64,000 bases of DNA from Anaerolineales bacterium (GTDB lineage: Bacteria > Chloroflexota > Anaerolineae > Anaerolineales > Villigracilaceae), in NCBI GenBank assembly GCA_016744335.1, contig JADGEO010000006.1:37000-100999 (forward strand). Reading direction: 5' to 3'. Every line of letters begins with the position of its first letter. Within the stretch, counting starts at the first letter, position 1. The notes under the pieces were generated by a model. The model was not told where the DNA came from. It did not search any database and saw only the letters and a list, made by a program, of their open reading frames with translations. The translations under genes were made by a program, and so were the position numbers. Positions 47,152-56,235 of this stretch are shown piece by piece.

Positions 47152-48996
47152 CTAAGGCGTAGCCGTCCCAACATCAAAAAGAGAGAAGGGTGTAGATGTA
47201 GGCACAGGCGTATAAGGCGTGCGTGTGGGGCGTAGTGTACTTGTAGGACGTGGTGTAACTGTGGGCGTTTTGCTTGGGGGTAAAACCAGCGTGGGAGTCA
47301 CTAAAATTTCGGGCGGATAAAGTTCTAGCATGGCATCGTACCAATTTAAATTATCAGTAAGCGCAAATTGGGTATAGCGCGTGCCATTATAAAAATTACG
47401 CCAATTAGAGAGTGCGGGCAAACGTTGCCAACCATGATTTTGGGCAAGGGCAGTAAAATTTACCCAATATCCTGAAGGGACGGGGGCAAAAGAACCGCCT
47501 GCTTCGTAGCTGGTGGGGTCAAGATTATAGCGAGTGCTTAAATCCCAAATCGGGTCATGAAGCGGAACGCCCATTGAGCCATCTTGAATTTGGGCGTGTA
47601 AATAAAGATTCCAGAAAGTTTCTTGTCCGATTTCATGCCGTACAGCCATCATCCAACCTGCGCTGGTGATGAGGGGGTTTAACGAAAAAGCGCGCCCGGT
47701 ATAGAGCCAATCATCATCCATGCCAGGGTCGAGGGTGGTCGTTAGCGGAATAAAGGCGTTGTCGAGATTAGCTAGGGCATCCCAACCTGCTCGTGTGATA
47801 GTGCTTTCGCGTAAGGCTTCAAAGGATTCGTTCACTGCATCGTGAAGTTGGGGATAAGGTGCTTGCACATCGTCTAGCTCAACCAGGTTCTGACGCACCG
47901 AGAGGGCTTCGGGGGTAGAGATATTTTCTTCCCACAGCGGGGCAGGGGTGAGTGCGGCAGATTCTTTATAACTTTCAGGCAAATTTTTAGGGAGTGGGTC
48001 TGGAAGCCAGAGCATCCCGCTCAGTGTGCCGAGTAGGGGATAAGGTTGAAGCAAAAGTGCGCCATTAAGGCTATAGGCAGTGAGATAATGCTCTTTATCG
48101 CTTTCTAGCATAGCCAGCAGGCTATCTCCGCGCGCGTTCCATGTTGCCCAATCGCCTTCGCCGACCCATGAAGCAGGGACATTGGGACTCTCTGCATTCC
48201 ACAAATAAATGCCGCTAGGATGGCTGTCGTAGGTATTTGATGCCCACGCCAACTTGCTTCCATCTCGTGACCAAATAGGATGTGATTCGACTGCGTTAGG
48301 CGTATCGCTGAGATTTAAGGAGCGGCTTCCGCTGGTATTATCTAAATCGGCGAGATAAATATCGCTATCGCCACCACGCGTAGAAACGAAGGCAATTCTG
48401 CGCCCGTCTGGTTCCCAGGTTGGGGAGTGGTCGGCGGCGGCATTATTGGTTAAGCGAATGGCATTAATGCTACTATCGCTAATTGGCTGAACGAGAATTT
48501 CAAGGTTGCCGTCAAGATAGCTTTCTATCGCAATCCATGCGCCATCGGGTGACCAGGTTGGCGCGCCATCGTAGGTTTTTGTTTCGGTGACGCGGGTGGT
48601 TTCTCCGCTGGAAATTTCAAGCAGATAAATATCCCAATAGCCACTGCGGTTAGAGGCAAAGGCAACTTTCTCCCCATCTGGGCTAAGGGCAGGGGAGATA
48701 TCGTCCCATTCACCCGCGGTGAGACGGAGCATGGGTTGGTCTATGGGGGAGTAGGCAAAAAGATGGGCGTAGTTACCCTCAGTGAGTGAGAGCAAAAAGA
48801 TACCCGGGAAATCAGAAAAGATGACGGGCGTGGGCACGCTTTTTGCATCCGGTGCGAAAGGAGTTTGGGTCGCGGCACTCGGTGTAAACGCGGGCGTTTC
48901 TGTGCCGCTCGTAGCGCATCCCGTTAGAGCCAGCGCAATGATTAGGGCAAAAACCGTCTGCATTGCAGAATCCCAAATCCCATTTTTTCTTTTCAT
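47152..48996 (-). CDS. PD40/TolB-like beta-propeller lipoprotein
   Basis: This 614-residue lipoprotein (lipobox LTGC near residue 27) has repeated propeller blades such as ISPALSPDGEKVAFASNR and HSPTWEPDGRRIAFVST, typical of TolB/PD40 repeats. The C-terminal half (350-560) is not propeller and ends in a Thr/Pro-rich tail (PTLVLPPSKTPTVTPR). PD40 propellers bind partners or ligands outside the membrane. It overlaps the next minus-strand gene by 4 bases (start side), so the pair is coupled. A surface-exposed role is inferred. Confidence 0.88.
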   Translation of the reverse strand: MKRKNGIWDSAMQTVFALIIALALTGCATSGTETPAFTPSAATQTPFAPDAKSVPTPVIFSDFPGIFLLSLTEGNYAHLFAYSPIDQPMLRLTAGEWDDISPALSPDGEKVAFASNRSGYWDIYLLEISSGETTRVTETKTYDGAPTWSPDGAWIAIESYLDGNLEILVQPISDSSINAIRLTNNAAADHSPTWEPDGRRIAFVSTRGGDSDIYLADLDNTSGSRSLNLSDTPNAVESHPIWSRDGSKLAWASNTYDSHPSGIYLWNAESPNVPASWVGEGDWATWNARGDSLLAMLESDKEHYLTAYSLNGALLLQPYPLLGTLSGMLWLPDPLPKNLPESYKESAALTPAPLWEENISTPEALSVRQNLVELDDVQAPYPQLHDAVNESFEALRESTITRAGWDALANLDNAFIPLTTTLDPGMDDDWLYTGRAFSLNPLITSAGWMMAVRHEIGQETFWNLYLHAQIQDGSMGVPLHDPIWDLSTRYNLDPTSYEAGGSFAPVPSGYWVNFTALAQNHGWQRLPALSNWRNFYNGTRYTQFALTDNLNWYDAMLELYPPEILVTPTLVLPPSKTPTVTPRPTSTLRPTRTPYTPVPTSTPFSLFDVGTATP

Positions 48997-49433
48997 TTTT
49001 CGCTCAGGGGTAATTCAAAGCTCAACTCTCGGCGGTCGGTATCGTCTACAGGGATATCGAGCCGAAAAAGTTTGGGGTCTTCTTCGTCTAGTGGGGGGTA
49101 AAAAAGGCGCACAAAAAGTTGATATTTGCCAGCTTGTTTTTCGGTGCGTAAATGCACGGTGAACTCTTGTTTCCATGTCATGGGTTCAATAATGCTGGCG
49201 GTGGCGCACTCTGCGCCGCTGGGGTCGATAATGACCAAATCGAGATGTGGGCGGGTTAAAAAGGGGGTCATTTCAAGGTTAACGCGCACCCGTTTTGCAT
49301 CGGGGTATGGCTCTGCGCCTAAGTTTATAATGCGCGTTTCTTCGGGCGATTTTCTTTCGTTATTGACATCATCAAGATCAGGGAAAAAAAAAGCGTTGGC
49401 GGGGTCGTTTTCGTCTGGAATTTTACAAGTCAT
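48993..49433 (-). CDS. Hypothetical beta-sandwich-like protein
   Basis: This 146-residue protein has beta-rich segments (VRVNLEMTPF, HLDLVIIDPSG, YQLFVRLFY) and no signal peptide. I do not recognise its family; an Ig-like or C2-like fold would fit. It overlaps the PD40 lipoprotein gene by ATGA and is translated before it, so the two probably work together or are coregulated. Confidence 0.6.
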   Translation of the reverse strand: MTCKIPDENDPANAFFFPDLDDVNNERKSPEETRIINLGAEPYPDAKRVRVNLEMTPFLTRPHLDLVIIDPSGAECATASIIEPMTWKQEFTVHLRTEKQAGKYQLFVRLFYPPLDEEDPKLFRLDIPVDDTDRRELSFELPLSEK

Positions 49434-49492
49434 AGTTTTTAGTATGTTAGTTTTTGGTTAGGTCGTTAGCATACCAGAAAATTTCTGGCAGG

Positions 49493-50143
49493 TCATTGGG
49501 CTAATTGGGCTAATAAATTTTCAAAATCTTCGGGGTAGGGGGCAGTAAAAGACAGCTCTTTTTTATTAATAGGATGAACGAAAGTTATCTGATACGCGTG
49601 TAGAGCGGGTCGCGTGATCAAATCACTTTTTTCTGCTCCATATAGGATGTCTGCCACAATCGGGAAGTGTAACGCAGAAAGATGGACGCGTATTTGATGC
49701 GTTCTGCCTGTTTTCGGCTTCGCTTCAATCTTGGCGTGGTCTTGATACCGTTTCAGCATCTTAAGTTCGGTAATCGAGCGTTTTCCGCGGTGCTTATCTA
49801 CTACAGTGCGATGTTTTCTACCCACGTTAGGGTGTAGTGAATGTTTTGTCGTGTACTCATTCCATTCGGGGGTATCTTCAACAACTGCGTGATAAATTTT
49901 ATCAATTTCACGTTTTTCAAATTGGGTATTCAAATGCCGATGCGCTTCTGGGCTACGCGCGAAAATAATCACGCCCGAAGTGACTTTGTCTAGTCTATGC
50001 ACGACCCAAATTTTGCCAAACTTTTTTTCTAAGATTTGACGTAAATAGGGCGCGTTCTGATTCCAGCCCTCAACGAGAACAGAAATCCCCGCGGGCTTGT
50101 TGAGAACGATAATATGCTTGTCTTGGTGGATGATATTTAACAT
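49493..50143 (-). CDS. RluA-family pseudouridine synthase
   Basis: This 216-residue RluA-type enzyme has the catalytic motif VVHRLDKVTSG (Asp52) and GRTHQIRVHLS near residue 165. It isomerises uridine to pseudouridine in rRNA or tRNA. The protein is short and lacks an S4 domain, so it belongs to the RluA/TruC-like short group; the target site is not clear. The gene stands alone, with the start at ATG 50143. Confidence 0.93.
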   Translation of the reverse strand: MLNIIHQDKHIIVLNKPAGISVLVEGWNQNAPYLRQILEKKFGKIWVVHRLDKVTSGVIIFARSPEAHRHLNTQFEKREIDKIYHAVVEDTPEWNEYTTKHSLHPNVGRKHRTVVDKHRGKRSITELKMLKRYQDHAKIEAKPKTGRTHQIRVHLSALHFPIVADILYGAEKSDLITRPALHAYQITFVHPINKKELSFTAPYPEDFENLLAQLAQ

Positions 50144-50447
50144 GGGTGTATTATGCCATAAAAAGTTGATGAGGCGTGAGAAGGTTGTGTTTTTTTCTTC
50201 AACCTGAATTTGTGAGGAAGATGTTTTTTCATTAAATCTCTTGCAAAAGCCTGTTTTCTCTACGCTCCCTGCGCCGTCCTCGGCGCAGGCTTCTCTAAAA
50301 CACGCCGCCGAGGACGGCGGCTAGAGCACTTTTGCAAGATTCTCTCCAGTTTAAAATACTCGCCGCCATTATAGATGATGAATGAGAGATGGTCAAAGAG
50401 AGGTGGTAAAATCCACTTATTAAAATTTTTACTTGAAGGAGATTCAA
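50144..50447. repeat. Intergenic region with full double-hairpin repeat
   Basis: Bases 50241-50339 are a complete copy of the repeat, inverted relative to 56130-56226: ttgcaaaag, then gcgccgtcctcggcgc hairpin, ttctctaaaacac spacer, cgccgccgaggacggcgg hairpin, and cttttgcaag. The ends are complementary. The rest, before the SCP2-like gene, is AT-rich promoter-like sequence. Confidence 0.85.
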
Positions 50448-50855
50448 ATGAGTTCAATTTTCCCTAGCTTAGAATGGTTAGAAGATTTAGAAGAAAAGTT
50501 AAACAACGATGACGATTATGCCCGCATCGCTAAAAAATGGGAAGGGGATATGCTCTGTCACCTCACCCCAGACGACAGACTTAAGGAAGAAATTCTTCTT
50601 TATATAGACCTTTGGCATGGCAAATGCCGTGAGGTAGCTGTGTGGGATGAAATAGGTGATAAAGAGCCTGCTTTTATTCTCAAAGCCGTTTATAGCGATT
50701 TCTTGAGTATCTTGCAAGGTGAGCTTGACCCTCGCTCTGCGATGTTTACAGGAAAATTGGATATAAAAGGAAATATCGCTACTATTATCGTAAATACCCC
50801 CACTGTTTTAGATTTTGTCCGCTGTGCCAGCGAAGTAACGGATGAAGTTGTTTAG
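50448..50855 (+). CDS. SCP2-like sterol-carrier fold protein
   Basis: This 135-residue protein contains YSDFLSILQGELDPRSAMFTGK and GNIATIIVN, resembling the SCP2 sterol-transfer fold (FxxGKLKIKG type). Such bacterial proteins bind lipids or acyl compounds. AAGGAGATT before ATG 50448 supports this start; the TTG 15 bases upstream is less likely. mnmA begins 49 bases downstream, so they may share a transcript. Confidence 0.72.
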   Translation: MSSIFPSLEWLEDLEEKLNNDDDYARIAKKWEGDMLCHLTPDDRLKEEILLYIDLWHGKCREVAVWDEIGDKEPAFILKAVYSDFLSILQGELDPRSAMFTGKLDIKGNIATIIVNTPTVLDFVRCASEVTDEVV

Positions 50856-50904
50856 CAGATTTTAGACTTCATTTTCTACTTTAAACCTTAAACCTAATAA
50901 AAAA

Positions 50905-51984
50905 ATGTCAAAAATAATTGTCGCCATGTCTGGAGGGGTAGATTCGTCTGTTGCCGCGGCGTTGCTTAAGGAGCAGGGGCACGAAGTGGAGGGAATGATG
51001 CTTCGGCTTTGGTCACAGCCTGGGAAGGAGAGCGAAAACGCGTGCTGTACGCTCGAATCGCTTTCTTTGGCAGAGCAAGTGGCAAACCAATTAGATATTC
51101 CTTTTCATACCGTTGATGCAAAAGAACCTTTTCGAGATATTGTTGTAGATTATTTCCTCGATAGTTATGCGCGGGGTGAAACGCCAAATCCCTGTTTGAT
51201 GTGCAATCGGCATATTCGCTGGGGTATTTTGCTCGAAGAAGCCCTTAAGCTCGGGGCAGATTTTATTGCAACAGGGCATTATGTGCAGACACAATCAAGG
51301 GATGATGGTGAAATCGAACTTTTGCGCGGTGTAGATAAAGGTAAAGACCAAGCCTATGTTTTGCACGTACTTACGCAAGAGCAATTAAAAAAATCTATTT
51401 TTCCGATTGGGCAATATCCAAAATCAGAAATACGAGCGTTAGCGCGCAAGTTCAATCTTCCTGTGGCAGAGAAAGCAGATAGCCAAGATTTATGTTTCAT
51501 TTCTGGTGGCGATTACCGCGACTTTTTGCGTGAATATGCGCCGAATACTACGCAGAAAGGCAAGATTATCAACAGCGAGGGCGAGGTTTTAGGTGAGCAT
51601 CAGGGGTTGGCATCTTATACCATCGGGCAACGCAAAGGGTTGGGGGTTTCTGCACCAAATCCACTTTATGTTTTAAGAAAGGATGTTGAGAAAAACGAGC
51701 TAGTCGTTGGTGAATTGGATGAATTGGGAGAAAAGGTGATGCGCATAGCCGACATTAGCTGGGTGAACAAAAGAAAAAGTTTGGGCAAAGAAAAAGCCTC
51801 CGTTTTTCGCGCTGAGGTGAAAATTCGCTATGGAGCAAAAGAGGCTTGGGCAGAGATTACGCCAATTGGCGGCACTCAAGTTCAAGTCACGTTTGATACG
51901 CCGCAGCGCGGCATATCCCCCGGACAGGCGGCGGTTTTTTATGATGGGGAGATTTGTTTAGGCGGTGGCATCATTCAATCGTAG
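50905..51984 (+). CDS. mnmA: tRNA-specific 2-thiouridylase MnmA
   Basis: This 359-residue MnmA places sulfur at position 2 of the wobble uridine of Lys, Glu and Gln tRNAs. The ATP loop AMSGGVDSS (7-15), catalytic cysteines Cys97 (NPCLMCN) and Cys197 (SQDLCFISGG) and the C-terminal SPGQAAVFYDGE are intact. Sulfur usually comes from a cysteine desulfurase through TusA-type carriers, and a TusA gene is encoded in this window. The start and length are normal. Confidence 0.96.
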   Translation: MSKIIVAMSGGVDSSVAAALLKEQGHEVEGMMLRLWSQPGKESENACCTLESLSLAEQVANQLDIPFHTVDAKEPFRDIVVDYFLDSYARGETPNPCLMCNRHIRWGILLEEALKLGADFIATGHYVQTQSRDDGEIELLRGVDKGKDQAYVLHVLTQEQLKKSIFPIGQYPKSEIRALARKFNLPVAEKADSQDLCFISGGDYRDFLREYAPNTTQKGKIINSEGEVLGEHQGLASYTIGQRKGLGVSAPNPLYVLRKDVEKNELVVGELDELGEKVMRIADISWVNKRKSLGKEKASVFRAEVKIRYGAKEAWAEITPIGGTQVQVTFDTPQRGISPGQAAVFYDGEICLGGGIIQS

Positions 51985-52070
51985 GTGTGCATTGCATCTT
52001 CTTTTGGATGCGTTGTAATTGGGCTTTAGGCACAGAGCGTTGCCACTGTAAGAAGATAATAGGAGAATAA

Positions 52071-52526
52071 ATGTCCAATAAAAAAGAAATGCACCGTAAA
52101 TTTGCCAAAGATACTTTTAATGGCACTTGGGATTTACTAAATAAAAAAGAACGCACAAAAGAAGAAGATGCGCAAATGATTCGGATGGCGCATGCATCCC
52201 GCTACCATTGGGGTGAAATTGGTACGCCGCTTGAATTTGTACGTGGAGATTGGCAGATTTCGCGCGTTTATGCTGTACTAGGATTTGGTGTGATGGCGTA
52301 TAAATACGGCAAAACTAGCCTTGAGCTTTGCGAAAAAAATGAGATATATGATTTTGATTTAGCCTTTGCCTACGAAGCACTTGCTCGTGCTAGCGCGGTA
52401 TCGGGCGATATTGCTAAAGGGCATGGATATCTTTCTTTGGCGGAAAGCGCGGGGGAAGAGATTGCTAAAAAGGACGATCGTGAATACTTTTTGAGTGAGT
52501 TGAATGGGGTAGCGGAGCTATTATGA
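52071..52526 (+). CDS. Conserved hypothetical helical protein
   Basis: This 151-residue all-helical protein contains AHASRYHWGEIGTPLEFVRGDWQISRVYAVLG and EALARASAVSGD. I do not recognise a named family; the helical-pair pattern suggests a TPR-like fold. ATG 52071 has GGAGAA 5-10 bases upstream. It overlaps the next gene by ATGA. Confidence 0.7.
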   Translation: MSNKKEMHRKFAKDTFNGTWDLLNKKERTKEEDAQMIRMAHASRYHWGEIGTPLEFVRGDWQISRVYAVLGFGVMAYKYGKTSLELCEKNEIYDFDLAFAYEALARASAVSGDIAKGHGYLSLAESAGEEIAKKDDREYFLSELNGVAELL

Positions 52527-52780
52527 ACCTTCCTTCCCTTTTTCTTGCTTTTATTATTTCTAGCTTTCTTGGCGTGCTTTTTCATCTTTGGCGCGGTGGT
52601 GGTCCTAGGCGCATCTTTTTTTATCTGGTTTTAGCATGGTTTGGATTTTTCGGCGGGCACTTTTTTGCGGCGTGGCAGGGGTGGGTTTTATTTCCTATTG
52701 GCACACTCAACGCGGGGGGTGCAATCATTGGCGCGTTAATTTTTCTTTTTGTGGGGGATTGGTTGGCGCGGATAGAGTAG
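52523..52780 (+). CDS. Small membrane protein
   Basis: This 85-residue protein with three hydrophobic segments (3-20, 31-48, 58-78) separated by short loops (RGGGPRR) has no motif that I recognise. It overlaps the helical protein gene by 4 bases, so it is translated with it. It may be a small membrane partner; function unknown. Confidence 0.7.
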   Translation: MNLPSLFLAFIISSFLGVLFHLWRGGGPRRIFFYLVLAWFGFFGGHFFAAWQGWVLFPIGTLNAGGAIIGALIFLFVGDWLARIE

Positions 52781-52795
52781 TTTTTTTTGGATGGA

Positions 52796-53689
52796 TTAGG
52801 GATTTAGAATTACAATTTGACTGTGGAGGAAAACTCTGCCCTCAAAGCCTTCATCTGCCTGACGAATGGTCAAACGTGCGGAAACTTGCTCCTCGACCTC
52901 ATACTCGATGGAGGTCTCGAACCTTTCTCTCTCCCCTGCTGGTAAATTTAAGGTGCGTAACCCAAGCGTTTTTCCTTCTTCATCAATGAGTTCAAGTACA
53001 ACGATATTATCATTATAGGCTTGCATTTCCCCCATAACGGGCAAAGTTCCTCCATAGATTTCCTCTTCGATATCGGGATAAAAGAAAACGGCACGGGGGT
53101 ATTGGGTACTATTTTTATTGAGATCGTTTTTTCCTACTGAAAGCAATAAAAGGCGGGTACTGAAAGTCTCTTTGGGGCGACCAAACTCGTCTTGAGTGCT
53201 AATTTCTAAGCGACCAACCTCAGCCGCGGCGCGTGTTTCAAAGGGGATCTCTAGTTTTATATATGCGCCTTCAACAAGAACGGTATTACGGTAAAAAAGG
53301 TCACGTGCCAGCAAACGACCATCTTCACCGAGTAACTCAACCTTAATCTCTCCGTCTGCACCAGGGCGAACGTAGCTTTTTAAGACAATGGGGGAGACCA
53401 CCTTAGACATCTCACCTGGTGCGAGAATGCGAATAGCGGGCAATGGCAAAGAGGGCGCAGAAGTTGGCGGAAATGTTGCAGTTGGCGAGGGTGTAACACT
53501 AGCCGTAGATGTTGGTGTTATTGTGGCGGTGAGGGGTAAAGGGGTGGTACTAGGGAGTGCCGCTTTGGTGAGAGCAACAGCGGTGGGAACATACCCATCA
53601 GGAAAAGGTGTTGAGGCGCGTGTATCTGCGGAGCTACAGCTTGTTAGGAAAAATAAGATAAAGATGATGGAGAGTTTTTGTAGAGACAT
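52796..53689 (-). CDS. Lipoprotein with beta-domains
   Basis: This 297-residue lipoprotein (lipobox LTSC near 18) has a long Thr/Pro/Ser-rich linker (to about 75) and then two beta-sandwich-like parts, PAIRILAPGEMSKVVSP and a later EEEIYGGTLPVMGE region. The first resembles Gmad2/Ig-like surface domains. A TP-rich linker is typical of Chloroflexota surface lipoproteins. It lies opposite the small membrane protein gene and is divergent in direction from no clear partner; function unknown. Confidence 0.7.
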   Translation of the reverse strand: MSLQKLSIIFILFFLTSCSSADTRASTPFPDGYVPTAVALTKAALPSTTPLPLTATITPTSTASVTPSPTATFPPTSAPSLPLPAIRILAPGEMSKVVSPIVLKSYVRPGADGEIKVELLGEDGRLLARDLFYRNTVLVEGAYIKLEIPFETRAAAEVGRLEISTQDEFGRPKETFSTRLLLLSVGKNDLNKNSTQYPRAVFFYPDIEEEIYGGTLPVMGEMQAYNDNIVVLELIDEEGKTLGLRTLNLPAGERERFETSIEYEVEEQVSARLTIRQADEGFEGRVFLHSQIVILNP

Positions 53690-53700
53690 TAAATAAAAAA

Positions 53701-53742
53701 ACGTATTGCGTAAAACCTAAAAATAGGTTTTACGCAATACGT
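53701..53742 (-). terminator. Terminator after M32 carboxypeptidase gene
   Basis: acgtattgcgtaaaacct pairs perfectly with aggttttacgcaatacgt around six bases. On the minus strand it is followed by T-rich sequence. It also belongs to the ACGTATTGCG repeat motif seen near 310 and 56090. Confidence 0.8.
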
Positions 53743-53750
53743 AATAGTTC

Positions 53751-55253
53751 TTAGAGTCCGTAAATTTCGCTATATTTATTTTCAAGATAGCGCAAATAAG
53801 GTTCAGGGGTGATTTTAGACCCCGTCACTTTTTGCACAAGTTCTTGTGGTTCATATTTGCGTCCGTGTGTGTGGACGTTGCTTCGCAACCAAGAAAGTAA
53901 TGCAGAGAACTCACCTTTTCTAATTTGTTCATCAATATCGGGGAGTGTTTCTTTCATCTTCTCCCAAAGTTGAACAGAAATTAGATTGCCGAGTGCGTAA
54001 GTGGAGAAATAGCCCAAGCCACCAAATGACCAATGAATATCTTGAAGTACGCCCTCTGCATCATTGGCGGGGGTAATACCGAGATACTCTTCAACTTTGG
54101 TATTCCACAATTCGGGGAGGTCTTTGGTTGCTACGCTCCCTTCGATCATGGCGATTTCAAGTTCAAGGCGCAACATAATATGCATATTATAGGTTGCTTC
54201 ATCAGCTTCTACACGGATGAGGGAAGGCTCTACCTTATTAATGCCTTTGTAGAAATCGGGCAAAGCGATATTCCCAAGTTGAGATGGGAAGGTTTCTTGC
54301 AAGCGTGGGTAAAAGTTCTCCCAGAAAGGCATAGAACGCCCAACTAGGTTTTCCCAAAGCCGTGATTGTGATTCATGTACGCCAAGAGATGCGCCGCTGG
54401 CAAGAGGGGTGCGTTCATATTCTTGGTTTACGCCAAGTTCATAAAGCCCGTGTCCGGCTTCGTGCATGGTGCCAAACAAGGCAGATGGGAAGAAATCTTC
54501 CATAAAACGAGTGGTAATGCGCACATCGTTAATGCCGAAAGAAGTCGTGAAAGGATGCACCGATTTGTCTTGTCTGCCCCTATTCCAATCATAGCCAAAG
54601 GCTGTAGCAACTTCTACGCCAAAATCCCATTGTTGTTTTTCAGGATAATTGATGTGCATAAAATCATCGTTAACTTGTTTTGCATCGGCGATGTTTTTTA
54701 GTAGTTCAACTTGTCTTTCGCGCAATACGCCAAAAATCTCTTGCACCTCAGCCGTTTTCATGCCTGGCTCAAATTGGTCAAGAAGCGTATCGTAGGGGTG
54801 GTCAGCAGGGGGGAAGAAAGAGACATATTCTTTACGCATCTCAATAATTTCTTCTAAATCGGCTTGAAAAATCGAAAAATCAGAAGCCTCACGCGCCTTA
54901 GCCCAAGACTCATGTGCTTTTGCCGTTAATCGGGCAAATTTAGCCACATATTCAGAGGGCACTTTGGTGGCTTCGTCATAATCTTTTGAAAGCACTTTTA
55001 GATAGCGAGCATCATCAGAATCAGGGTCAGTATCTGAAAATTCGGCTTTCAATTCTTCAATCAGTTTTCCGATTTTTTCAGAGGTAAATTTCTGATGTGT
55101 GAGACTTCCCAATGTAGCTAGTTGATGTCCGCGTGCTTCCGCACCACCAGCGGGCATATAGGTTTGTTGGTCCCAGCCGAGTACGGCTTGCGCCATGCTT
55201 AAATCAGCAACTTCGGCAACAAGGGTTTTTAATTTTGTGAATTTTTCAGACAT
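53751..55253 (-). CDS. M32 family carboxypeptidase (Taq type)
   Basis: This 500-residue metallocarboxypeptidase of family M32 has the zinc motif HEAGH (264-268), GVHESQSR downstream with the third ligand, and VLGWDQQTYMPAGG near the start. It removes C-terminal residues from peptides in the cytoplasm. AAAGGAATAAAC precedes ATG 55253; the open frame upstream has no similarity. The length is typical. Confidence 0.95.
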   Translation of the reverse strand: MSEKFTKLKTLVAEVADLSMAQAVLGWDQQTYMPAGGAEARGHQLATLGSLTHQKFTSEKIGKLIEELKAEFSDTDPDSDDARYLKVLSKDYDEATKVPSEYVAKFARLTAKAHESWAKAREASDFSIFQADLEEIIEMRKEYVSFFPPADHPYDTLLDQFEPGMKTAEVQEIFGVLRERQVELLKNIADAKQVNDDFMHINYPEKQQWDFGVEVATAFGYDWNRGRQDKSVHPFTTSFGINDVRITTRFMEDFFPSALFGTMHEAGHGLYELGVNQEYERTPLASGASLGVHESQSRLWENLVGRSMPFWENFYPRLQETFPSQLGNIALPDFYKGINKVEPSLIRVEADEATYNMHIMLRLELEIAMIEGSVATKDLPELWNTKVEEYLGITPANDAEGVLQDIHWSFGGLGYFSTYALGNLISVQLWEKMKETLPDIDEQIRKGEFSALLSWLRSNVHTHGRKYEPQELVQKVTGSKITPEPYLRYLENKYSEIYGL

Positions 55254-55471
55254 GTTTATTCCTTTTATAAAATTTAAGCTACTACAGTTAATCGTGAGCA
55301 CAAGAAGAACCGCCAAGGCGTAGAGAACGCCAAGGTTTTTGAAATTTAGAACCATCTAAAATGATATTTTATGCCAATGCAACATATTTTAAGTGCTGTT
55401 TTCTTTGTTTTTCTCCACAAATTTCGCGTCTTGGCTGTTAAAATACTTCTTCATGAATTCTATTTTACTCA

Positions 55472-55996
55472 TTAAATATCCATTATAGCGAATTTTTCTT
55501 CATCTTCAACCAGCCCATGTCTCCCAAAACTGAGCTTAAAGATGATGAAATCAGCCAAATTGCCCGATAAATTCCCCATCCAAATCATTTGCAAAACAAG
55601 TTCAATGGCATCCGCTTTTTCTTGACCATAATTTGCCACCAAATTAGCCCAAATTTCTGGGTCAGGCTCCTTTTCATTTTCTGCCCAATGTTGAGCGTAA
55701 GCCAAAGCCTGATATTCATCGGCAGGCGTATCTTTGGGAATACGCCCTTCCAGTATCTCTGCCAATTCAGCTTCAGAAACACCACTTTTAAGTGATTCTT
55801 TAAGATGAAAATCACGACAATATCGGCAACCGTTTACTTCGGTTACAGTCATCATCAAACGTTCTTGAAAATCATGCGAAATCAATTCAGGCATTGTGTT
55901 GCGGATGAATTTCCGTTGACCGAAGACCTGCTTAAAGTCTTGAAAAAAAAGGGATGGACGATTATAAAATCGCCGCGTAAATTCAGATTGGCTCAT
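55472..55996 (-). CDS. AhpD-like carboxymuconolactone decarboxylase family protein
   Basis: This 174-residue protein contains the AhpD-type motif NGCRYCRDFH (Cys57, Cys60, His64). In AhpD this dithiol reduces peroxides or lipoamide partners. Members of this group commonly annotated as CMD-family proteins have an unclear physiological partner. ATG 55996 is chosen because the upstream 17 residues of the open frame have no similarity. It is a single-gene unit. Confidence 0.86.
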   Translation of the reverse strand: MSQSEFTRRFYNRPSLFFQDFKQVFGQRKFIRNTMPELISHDFQERLMMTVTEVNGCRYCRDFHLKESLKSGVSEAELAEILEGRIPKDTPADEYQALAYAQHWAENEKEPDPEIWANLVANYGQEKADAIELVLQMIWMGNLSGNLADFIIFKLSFGRHGLVEDEEKFAIMDI

Positions 55997-56129
55997 ATTT
56001 TTTATTTTTTTAGATGAATAGAAAGTACCGCATCGTGCGTGACTCAAGCTTGGGTGTGGATAGTCAACATTGTCACTGGCGAGATGCGTGTTGCGTAAAA
56101 CGTGAGTCTTAATAGACTCTGTTAGACCT

Positions 56130-56226
56130 CTTGCATAAGTGCTCTAGCCGCCGTCCTCGGCGGCGTATTTTAGAGAAGCCTGCGCCGAGGACGGCGCAGG
56201 GAGCGTAGCAAAATAGACTTTTGCAA
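56130..56226. repeat. Complete double-hairpin repeat
   Basis: cttgcataagtgctctagcc, hairpin gccgccgtcctcggcggc, attttagagaagcc, hairpin gcgccgaggacggcgc, then agggagcgtag and cttttgcaa. It is inverted relative to 50241-50339 and 62351-62450, located between the AhpD-like gene and der. Confidence 0.85.
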
Positions 56227-56235
56227 TAGACTCTA